Shown here piece by piece: positions 1 to 5,630 of a DNA stretch of 5,630 nucleotides. Made by a program: the position numbers and the translations under genes. Each line of letters opens with the position of its first letter. Position 1 is the stretch's first letter. The notes beneath the pieces were generated by a model. The model ran no database searches, had not been told where the DNA came from, and saw only the letters and a list, made by a program, of their open reading frames with translations. Source of the DNA: Bacteroidales bacterium (GTDB lineage Bacteria > Bacteroidota > Bacteroidia > Bacteroidales > UBA1556); the NCBI GenBank assembly GCA_029939445.1, contig JAOZSY010000177.1, positions 1 through 5,630 on the forward strand, in the 5' to 3' direction.

Positions 1-145
1 GACTAAGCTCGTTAAAAGGAATTTTTATATAAAAAGAAATTAATTCACGAATTAGTTGGTTAGAACTATTATCATCATAATTCTCATTTAGCATTGTTTG
101 GTAATGCTTTATTATATCTAATATTTTATTGCTTGCGACCTTCAT
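1..145 (-). CDS. N-terminal fragment of a divergent protein, possibly PrmC/HemK-like (partial)
   Basis: On the minus strand an ATG at 145-143 opens a frame of 48 codons without a stop, running off the left edge, so only the N-terminus is visible. It begins MKVASNKILDII, contains NENYDDNSSNQLIREL and ends near YIKIPFNELS. It looks helical and polar, with no signal peptide or membrane segment. No other in-frame start was found in the bases just upstream, and there is no Shine-Dalgarno sequence, which is usual in Bacteroidota. The pattern of a short helix, a tyrosine-acidic stretch, a hydrophobic helix and a short turn resembles the N-terminal domain of PrmC (HemK), the methyltransferase that modifies the GGQ glutamine of peptide release factors. 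That domain is poorly conserved, and the catalytic NPPY motif would lie outside the window, so the assignment is a guess. A chance open frame of this length in AT-rich DNA is possible but less likely given the codon composition and the divergent layout. Confidence 0.45.
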   Translation of the reverse strand, partial: MKVASNKILDIIKHYQTMLNENYDDNSSNQLIRELISFYIKIPFNELS

Positions 146-154
146 AATTATTGG

Positions 155-162
155 CAAAAGTA
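155..162 (-). promoter_or_regulatory. Possible -7 box for the leftward gene
   Basis: Read on the minus strand this is TACTTTTG, an exact match to the Bacteroidota -7 consensus TAnnTTTG. It lies only 9 bases before the proposed ATG at 145, which would leave an almost leaderless transcript, and I find no convincing -33 TTG element at the right distance. It may be a chance match in AT-rich DNA. Confidence 0.25.
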
Positions 163-240
163 GTGCAAATTGTATAATTGATAAGGATTTTGTTTTGTTG
201 AAAATAGTAAATCATATTTTCAAGTATTAACCTTTTTCAA

Positions 241-248
241 TACCTTTG
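241..248 (+). promoter_or_regulatory. Candidate Bacteroidota -7 promoter box for the yigZ-like gene
   Basis: TACCTTTG matches the Bacteroidota sigma-ABfr -7 consensus TAnnTTTG exactly. Transcription would start around 254-256, leaving a leader of about 20 bases (roughly attataaacaggaatactcc) before the ATG at 276. The -33 position has only a weak T-rich match near 217-221 rather than a clean TTG. The box overlaps a TTG at 246-248 that could otherwise be read as an alternative start codon, so it argues for the ATG at 276. Confidence 0.45.
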
Positions 249-275
249 TTTTTTTATTATAAACAGGAATACTCC

Positions 276-893
276 ATGTCAGAAATTGAAGATTTATACC
301 ACGAAATAAAGTCACCAAGTGAGGCGCTTTTTAAGGATAGGGGAAGTAAGTTTATAGCTAAGGCTTATCCTGTTTTTAGTGAGAATGAGGTTAAGGAAGT
401 GCTTGATAATCTGCGCAAAGAATATTATGACGCCCGCCACCATTGCTATTCTTATATACTTGGTGCCGACAAGAAGAAATTCCGTATTAATGATGATGGG
501 GAACCTTCGGGCAGTGCCGGTAAACCTATTCACGGACAGTTACTATCGCATGACCTTACTAATATTTTGGTAGTGGTTATTCGTTATTTTGGAGGAACAA
601 AATTAGGAATTCCAGGTTTAATAAATGCTTATAGAACAGCTACTAAAGAGGCAATTGCAAATACCAAAATACTCTCTAAAACTGTGAACGATATTTATAG
701 TATAGAGTTTGAATACCCTATGATGCAAACAGCTATGAGATTTGTGAAAGAGGAGGATGTGAAACAATTGCTGACAAAATTTGAGATTAGTTGCTATATA
801 GAAATATCTGTCCGTAAAAATGATTCCGAAATGATTTTCGATAAGTTGAAAGCAATTTATGGGCTCAAAACCAAATTTCTAAGAGAAGAATAA
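276..893 (+). CDS. yigZ: YigZ/IMPACT-family protein (UPF0029 + DUF1949)
   Basis: This complete 205-residue protein matches the bacterial YigZ family (E. coli YigZ is of similar length). The N-terminal Impact/UPF0029 domain (about residues 15-125) carries the family hallmarks in order: RGSKFIA at 22-28, DARHHC at 52-57, NDDGEPSGSAGKP at 72-84 and VVVIRYFGGTKLGIPGL at 99-115. A C-terminal DUF1949-type domain with a ferredoxin-like pattern covers about 138-200. It is cytosolic, with no signal peptide or membrane segment. Eukaryotic IMPACT regulates translation through GCN1 and GCN2; the biochemical role of bacterial YigZ is not settled, so none is assigned. The ATG at 276 is preferred over a TTG at 246, because family homology begins after the ATG and the TTG lies inside the probable promoter box. 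The double-UvrA gene follows 22 bases downstream on the same strand, suggesting a shared transcript. No frameshift or missing motif is seen. Confidence 0.95.
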   Translation: MSEIEDLYHEIKSPSEALFKDRGSKFIAKAYPVFSENEVKEVLDNLRKEYYDARHHCYSYILGADKKKFRINDDGEPSGSAGKPIHGQLLSHDLTNILVVVIRYFGGTKLGIPGLINAYRTATKEAIANTKILSKTVNDIYSIEFEYPMMQTAMRFVKEEDVKQLLTKFEISCYIEISVRKNDSEMIFDKLKAIYGLKTKFLREE

Positions 894-915
894 GCTAATA
901 AACACTAAATATCTA

Positions 916-3369
916 ATGCCAAGCATATCAATACGTAACGCAAAAGAAAATAACCTTAAGAATGTTAATGTAGATATTCCTAAGAGGAAAATAACGGTAA
1001 TTACTGGAGTTAGTGGCTCAGGTAAAAGTAGCCTAGCTTATGATGTTATTTTCAAACAGGCACAGCGCCTTTTTGTAGAGTCTATGAGTAATGAATCTAG
1101 GCGTTTGCTAAAATCTTTTGCTCAGGTTGATGTGGATAGTATTACAGGTTTATCTCCTGTAGTGGCAGTAAATCAAAAAACAAACTCCTTTAGTTCCAAT
1201 TCTACCGTGGGTACTTTGAGTGGTATTTACGATTATTTGCGCCTATTGATGGCTAGGTTTGCAAAATCGGAAATAGATATTGCACCTTTAAAACAGCAAC
1301 GTAGATTATTTTCTTTTAATACTCCTTATGGGGCTTGTGCAAGTTGTAGGGGTATTGGTATGCAGGAGTTTATAGATGCTAGTTTAATCATAAAAGATGA
1401 GAATCTTAGCCTTCGCGAAGGTGCTTTAAAGATAACCTTGCCGAGTGGCTATACAGTTTATTCGCAGGTAACCATTGATGTATTGAATCAGGTATGCGAA
1501 GTTGAGGGTTTTAATGTAGATATTCCATGGAAAGAGCTTACTGATGCTAATAGAGAGATTATATTATATGGAAGTGATAAAATAAAAATTCCTTTTGGAA
1601 AACATAGCTTAGAATCAAGAATGAAATGGAGTGGTATTACTGCCAAGCCTCGGGAGGAAGGCTATTATCGTGGTATTATTCCTATTATGGAGGAGATTCT
1701 TAAGCGTGATAGAAATACAAATATTCTACGTTTTGTAAGCTCGCAAAGATGCATAATTTGTGGTGGTTCTAGATTAAATGAAGAAGCTTTAAGCTTTTCA
1801 TTCCAGGGGCGTAATATGGCTGATTTTTCGAGAATGGATATTAAAGAAATTTATAATTTTTTCTTAAAAACAATTGCTGTTGACTCTAAACCTTTGGCAT
1901 TTGAAAAGCTTAGAAAACAAGTTATTTCTCAAAGTAAAGTGTTAATTGATTTGGGTTTGGGATATTTAGAAATTCATAGAAAAGCATCTAGCCTATCTTC
2001 TGGCGAATTGCAGCGTATAAGGATGGCAAATATGTCTCAATCCGAACTTTCGGGTTTGTTGTACATATTTGATGAGCCCTCGGTAGGTTTGCATGCTGCC
2101 GATCAGAAACCATTAATTGAATTGATGCAAGGGCTTAAAACTAAGGGCAACACAATTTTATTGATAGAGCATGAAGCTGCAATGATTCAATCTGCCGATC
2201 ATATTATAGAAATCGGACCCTTGGCAGGGCAATATGGTGGAGAGGTGATTTTTCAGGGGAGTTTTGATAAGTTTATAAGCTCTAAAATAGAGAATAGTCT
2301 TACTAAAAAATATTTATTTAATGCAAATAGGCAAATAGTAAAATTTGATAAACTTAATTCTAATTCTAATTTTATTGAGATTATTAATGCTGATATTAAT
2401 AATCTAAAATCAGTTAATGTAAAATTCAAATTGAATGCTCTTTATGTGGTTTGTGGTGTTTCTGGTAGCGGAAAATCATCTTTGGTAATGGATACCTTAG
2501 TAGCAGATTTTAAGAGAAATACTAAATTATATATTGGTATTAATTCCAAATTGCCGCATAAAATAATCACTATCGATCAAAAAGCTATTGGGCGTACACC
2601 TCGCTCTAATCCTGCTACTTATACTAAGGTTTTTGATAAAATCCGTATATTATTTGCTAGATTGCCAGAGGCTAAAGCCATGAGATTAAAGAGTTCGCAT
2701 TTCTCATTTAATACAGTTGGTGGTAGGTGCGAAGCCTGCGAAGGTGCAGGTTATAAAACAATAGGGATGCATTTTATTGGTAATGTAGAAATTAAATGCG
2801 ATGTATGTAATGGTAAGCGATTTCAAGATAATGTTTTGGCTATAAAATATAATGGCAAAAATATAAAGCAAGTGCTAGATTTAAGAATAGAAGATGCGGT
2901 TGTTTTTTTTGAAGGACAAAAACAGATTTATAATATGCTCAAAGGCATGCATGATTTAGGACTTGGTTATATTACCTTGGGACAGCGTGCAACAAGCCTG
3001 TCGGGAGGAGAGGCTCAACGAGTAAAGCTGGCGTCAGAAATGATAAAAGACACGAAGCAGCAGGCCTTATATATACTTGATGAACCAAGTACGGGCTTGC
3101 ATTCTTACGATGTAGAAATATTATTGAAATCGGTATATAAACTTATTAAAAATGGGCATACGGTAATTATTATTGAGCATCATGAAGATATTATAAAAAG
3201 TGCACAGCATATTATAGAATTGGGAAAAGGGAGTGGTAAATATGGTGGCGAAAAAATTTATGAGGGTAATTTGGATGGACTGCTTGCTACAGATAGCCTT
3301 ACGTCTAAAGTATTGAATGGAGAGTTGATAGGGAGTAATATTGCTCTGAATAAAAATAATAGAGATTCA
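916..3369 (+). repeat. First UvrA-like module of the fused protein (ABC I + ABC II)
   Basis: Residues 1 to about 818 form a UvrA module near consensus. ABC I (about 1-485) has Walker A at 31-39. The chain then passes directly from the IYDYLRLL segment to a zinc half-site C141/C144, a 134-residue insertion, and the second half-site C279/C282. ABC II (about 486-795) has Walker A at 514-522, the IGRTPRSNPATYT motif, and a complete C-X2-C-X19-C-X2-C zinc module at C605, C608, C628 and C631. E. coli UvrA has the same 19-residue spacing in its C-terminal zinc finger. The only notable deviation is LSSGE instead of LSGGE in ABC I. A short polar linker rich in Asn, Ser and Lys (about 795-818) joins it to the second module. 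Confidence 0.9.
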
Positions 3370-5630
3370 AATATTAATTTTTATGGTGTAACTACCAATA
3401 ATCTCAAAAATATTGATATTAGCATTCCAAGAAATAAGTTTAATATCTTTACAGGTATTTCTGGTAGTGGAAAATCATCAATGGCTTTTGATACTATATT
3501 TAAGACTGGTCGTGATGCTTACCTAGAAACTTTCCCTATGTATTTACGCTCTCGTTTGGATCATAATTCTGAGGCTAAATACGATTCTTTTTCTGGGCTT
3601 ACTGCTTGTATAAGTATTGAGCATAAAAAGAGTAGGGCTACATTGCGTTCTACCCTCAGCACTTACACGGGTATTTATGATTTGTACCGCTTATTATACT
3701 CTCGTATTTCTGTAAATGCCAATAAAGAATTCTGTAATTGTGAGTCAGGATTATTTTCTTTTAATAGGCAGGAGGGAGCTTGTGTACAATGCAATGGATT
3801 AGGCGAAATAACCATGCCCGATGCTAGTGTTTTTATCGATAAGCCTAAACTAGGAATTCTAAATGGAGCTATATTTGAGAATAAAATTGCTAAATTCTAT
3901 GTTGATAAAAATGGTCAGTATTATTGGACTTTAAAGGCACTTTGTAATAAAATTAACATAGATATTGATGAGCCGTGGGATAGTCTCTCGCAGTATGAAA
4001 AGAATATTGTTTTGTTTGGAGATAATACTCATTTACTGAATGTAGAATGGAAATATGAACGAAAAGGAAATTCTGGTTCTCATAAGTTTGATGGATATTG
4101 GGCAGGGCTTTCAAATTTGATTCTTGATGAGTATAATCGTAAGAAAAATGATAAAAGAGCTTATGGTTTTATTCCTATAATGAAGCAGCAGATGTGCAGC
4201 TCTTGTGTTGGTAAAAGGTTGAACCCATTAGTATTGTCATATAAAATACGTGGTCTTAATATATCTCAATTATCAAATATAGGTATTAATGAAACGAAGG
4301 TGCTTTTGCTTAAATGGAAAAGTAGTTTTGAAGATAATATGCTGGCTATTTCTAGGGATATTCTTAATGAGCTAATAACAAAATTAGAAGTATTAATAGA
4401 TTTAGACTTGGGATATTTGCAGTTAAATAGAAATCTGAATAGCCTTTCGGGTGGCGAAATGCAGCGTGTGAGTTTGGCAAGTAGCCTCGGTGCTGGCATG
4501 ACGGATGTTACATATATTTTTGATGAGCCAAGCCGAGCATTGCATCCAAAAAATAGGCTACGAATTATTGAAAAAATAAAGCAATTATGTGAAAATGGTA
4601 ATACAGTTATTGCTGTAGAGCATAGCCCTGAATTTATTTCTGCTGCTGACAATGTATTTGAGTTTGGCCCCAATGCAGGGCTTAATGGCGGAAATATTGT
4701 GAAATTGAGTAATGGGGAAAATAATAATAAACCTATTGTTATTTCGCGAAAAAAGAAAATAATAGATTCTTATGATTTGCTAATAAAATCAGCTTTTGCT
4801 AATAATCTAAAATATATTGACATCTCAATTCCTATAAATGCTATTGTTGGTATTCATGGTGTTTCTGGTAGTGGTAAATCTTCACTTATTAGAGATGTTA
4901 TTTATAAGTCGTATTTGGCACAGAAACCTACAAACTGTAAATCAATTGATGGTTTAGATAGTTTTGTAAGTTGCAATTATATTACTTCCGAGTTTGCAGA
5001 CAGTACATCAAATCAGAGTGTGGGTTCTTTTCTTAAAATCCTTGACGGTATTCGTAGGCTATTTGCTAAGTCAGAAAAAGCAATAATTGATAAACGTAAG
5101 GTGAATTATTTTTCAAATAGTGGAGTAGGGAAATGTAATAATTGCAACGGAAATGGAGAGATTAATATTCGTATGGATTTTATTAGCGATGTGGATGAAT
5201 TATGCCCCGAATGTGGTGGTAGTGGATATAAAGCTGAGGTTCTAAAGTATTATTTTAAAGAAAAAAATATTTCTGAAATTCTGAATTATACAGTAGAAAA
5301 GGCTTATGCTTTTTTTATGGATAATGAGCAAATATCTGATAAACTAAAAATGCTAATGGATCTAGGATTAGGATATTTACCATTATCACAAAAGCTGAAA
5401 AAATTATCATTGGGCGAAATTCAACGATTAAAACTTTCCTTTAATATTATGTATTATAGTAAAGATAAATCTATATTTCTTTTGGATGAGCCAAGCAAGG
5501 GATTAAGTGATAAAGATATACAATATCTATTTAATATTCTGGATAAGTTACTATTGCAAGGTCATAGCATTATTATGGTTGAGCATAATACTTTGGTATT
5601 AGATAACTGTGATTATAAAATTGAACTTGG
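916..5630 (+). CDS. Tandem double UvrA-like ABC ATPase, four nucleotide-binding domains (3' end outside window)
   Basis: One frame runs from ATG 916 to the window edge without a stop: 1571 codons read, with perhaps 30-60 missing by UvrA homology after the last H-loop. It holds two UvrA-like modules (about 1-815 and 819 onward) with four ABC domains. Walker A lysines are K37, K520, K853 and K1321. Signatures are LSSGE 360, LSGGE 695, LSGGE 1177 and LSLGE 1497. Walker B DE pairs are at 386, 722, 1203 and 1524, and H-loop histidines at 419, 755, 1236 and 1557. UvrA-specific marks include STVGT followed by IYDYLRLL near 96-111, FSFN plus a CxxC pair, and IGRTPRSNPATYT near 557-569. Both halves lack the UvrB-binding domain, as in class II UvrA (UvrA2, DrrC). 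DNA binding with ATPase activity follows from the family; a role in damage tolerance or drug resistance is inference. ATG 916 gives the normal UvrA N-terminus (NNLKNV, then Walker A); no Shine-Dalgarno is present. It probably shares the yigZ transcript. Chlamydial UvrA is the known precedent for a fused double UvrA. Confidence 0.95.
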   Translation, partial: MPSISIRNAKENNLKNVNVDIPKRKITVITGVSGSGKSSLAYDVIFKQAQRLFVESMSNESRRLLKSFAQVDVDSITGLSPVVAVNQKTNSFSSNSTVGTLSGIYDYLRLLMARFAKSEIDIAPLKQQRRLFSFNTPYGACASCRGIGMQEFIDASLIIKDENLSLREGALKITLPSGYTVYSQVTIDVLNQVCEVEGFNVDIPWKELTDANREIILYGSDKIKIPFGKHSLESRMKWSGITAKPREEGYYRGIIPIMEEILKRDRNTNILRFVSSQRCIICGGSRLNEEALSFSFQGRNMADFSRMDIKEIYNFFLKTIAVDSKPLAFEKLRKQVISQSKVLIDLGLGYLEIHRKASSLSSGELQRIRMANMSQSELSGLLYIFDEPSVGLHAADQKPLIELMQGLKTKGNTILLIEHEAAMIQSADHIIEIGPLAGQYGGEVIFQGSFDKFISSKIENSLTKKYLFNANRQIVKFDKLNSNSNFIEIINADINNLKSVNVKFKLNALYVVCGVSGSGKSSLVMDTLVADFKRNTKLYIGINSKLPHKIITIDQKAIGRTPRSNPATYTKVFDKIRILFARLPEAKAMRLKSSHFSFNTVGGRCEACEGAGYKTIGMHFIGNVEIKCDVCNGKRFQDNVLAIKYNGKNIKQVLDLRIEDAVVFFEGQKQIYNMLKGMHDLGLGYITLGQRATSLSGGEAQRVKLASEMIKDTKQQALYILDEPSTGLHSYDVEILLKSVYKLIKNGHTVIIIEHHEDIIKSAQHIIELGKGSGKYGGEKIYEGNLDGLLATDSLTSKVLNGELIGSNIALNKNNRDSNINFYGVTTNNLKNIDISIPRNKFNIFTGISGSGKSSMAFDTIFKTGRDAYLETFPMYLRSRLDHNSEAKYDSFSGLTACISIEHKKSRATLRSTLSTYTGIYDLYRLLYSRISVNANKEFCNCESGLFSFNRQEGACVQCNGLGEITMPDASVFIDKPKLGILNGAIFENKIAKFYVDKNGQYYWTLKALCNKINIDIDEPWDSLSQYEKNIVLFGDNTHLLNVEWKYERKGNSGSHKFDGYWAGLSNLILDEYNRKKNDKRAYGFIPIMKQQMCSSCVGKRLNPLVLSYKIRGLNISQLSNIGINETKVLLLKWKSSFEDNMLAISRDILNELITKLEVLIDLDLGYLQLNRNLNSLSGGEMQRVSLASSLGAGMTDVTYIFDEPSRALHPKNRLRIIEKIKQLCENGNTVIAVEHSPEFISAADNVFEFGPNAGLNGGNIVKLSNGENNNKPIVISRKKKIIDSYDLLIKSAFANNLKYIDISIPINAIVGIHGVSGSGKSSLIRDVIYKSYLAQKPTNCKSIDGLDSFVSCNYITSEFADSTSNQSVGSFLKILDGIRRLFAKSEKAIIDKRKVNYFSNSGVGKCNNCNGNGEINIRMDFISDVDELCPECGGSGYKAEVLKYYFKEKNISEILNYTVEKAYAFFMDNEQISDKLKMLMDLGLGYLPLSQKLKKLSLGEIQRLKLSFNIMYYSKDKSIFLLDEPSKGLSDKDIQYLFNILDKLLLQGHSIIMVEHNTLVLDNCDYKIEL
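3370..5630 (+). repeat. Second UvrA-like module of the fused protein (ABC III + ABC IV, partial)
   Basis: From about residue 819 the UvrA fold restarts with NNLKNIDISIP and Walker A at 847-855. ABC III has a TGIYDLYRLLYSR segment, a zinc half-site C956/C959, a 134-residue insertion and C1094/C1097, the same spacing as the first module. ABC IV has Walker A at 1315-1323 and a zinc module at C1407, C1410, C1430 and C1433, again C-X2-C-X19-C-X2-C. This half has drifted more. The segment after the ABC IV Walker A no longer contains IGRTPRSNPATYT, its signature is LSLGE, the residue after its Walker B GL is Ser instead of His, and ABC III reads SRALH where UvrA usually has SxGLH. DNA identity to the first half looks low outside the motifs, so the duplication is old. 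The C-terminal tail lies beyond the window. Confidence 0.9.

Larger units (their letters stand above)
146..275. other. Divergent intergenic region
   Basis: This 130-base AT-rich spacer separates the leftward partial gene from the rightward yigZ-like gene. It holds a good candidate promoter box for the rightward gene and a weaker one for the leftward gene. I see no tRNA, no riboswitch-like conserved segment, no strong hairpin and no clear operator palindrome in it. Confidence 0.6.

Noticed and set aside
312..533. Minus-strand 73-codon open frame inside the yigZ-like gene
   Set aside because: It lies wholly opposite the conserved IMPACT domain, has no family resemblance, and is a shadow of the real gene.
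379..573. Plus-strand 64-codon open frame in another phase of the yigZ-like gene
   Set aside because: It overlaps the conserved core of YigZ, and its composition is that of an out-of-frame translation.
2356..2373. Short tandem aattct repeats
   Set aside because: These are only two or three imperfect copies inside coding sequence (Asn-Ser repeats in the linker between ABC I and ABC II), with no sign of a larger repeat.
3298..3372. Possibility that the two UvrA modules are separate genes or joined by a frameshift
   Set aside because: Reading codon by codon from 916 to 5630 shows no stop and no frame change. The linker is an in-frame polar stretch without a convincing internal start, so one fused gene is the simplest reading.
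4266..4673. Minus-strand 135-codon open frame
   Set aside because: It is antisense to the ABC III signature, Walker B and H-loop segment of the double UvrA, which is clearly coding. The frame has no recognisable motif.
1006..4884. Four near-identical Walker A coding segments as a DNA repeat or CRISPR-like array
   Set aside because: The similarity is confined to about 27 bases encoding the P-loop at irregular large spacing, and is explained by protein-level conservation of four ABC domains.

Overview
The window looks like chromosomal DNA from an AT-rich Bacteroidota (Bacteroidetes) bacterium. The evidence is strong AT bias, start codons without Shine-Dalgarno sequences, and a TAnnTTTG-type -7 promoter box placed correctly upstream of the first rightward gene. 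This assignment is an inference from style; no phylogenetic marker gene is complete here.

Layout. Bases 1-145 hold the start of a leftward gene running off the left edge (48 codons visible, tentatively the N-terminus of a PrmC/HemK-like protein). Bases 146-275 are a short divergent promoter region. Bases 276-893 encode a complete YigZ/IMPACT-family protein of 205 residues. After a 22-base gap without a terminator, one uninterrupted reading frame starts at 916 and is still open at base 5630 (1571 complete codons). It fills 84% of the window.

The long frame is the striking object. It encodes two complete UvrA-like modules fused head to tail in one polypeptide, giving four ABC ATPase domains in the order I-II-I-II. 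Each domain has its own Walker A, signature, Walker B and H-loop, and there are four zinc-type cysteine modules. Neither half has the UvrB-binding domain that normally sits between the first Walker A region and the first zinc module. The protein therefore resembles a tandemly duplicated class II UvrA (UvrA2/DrrC type) rather than the canonical repair UvrA. The first half is closer to consensus. In the second half, domain 4 has lost the conserved IGRTPRSNPATYT-type motif and has an altered signature, which suggests the halves have specialised.

How the genes may work together. yigZ and the double-UvrA gene are close and co-directional and are probably co-transcribed, but nothing in the sequence shows a functional link. 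By family knowledge, UvrA-like proteins without a UvrB-binding domain bind DNA and have been tied to DNA damage tolerance or to resistance to DNA-binding drugs. A single-chain UvrA pseudo-dimer with that architecture is the best candidate here for an under-described system.
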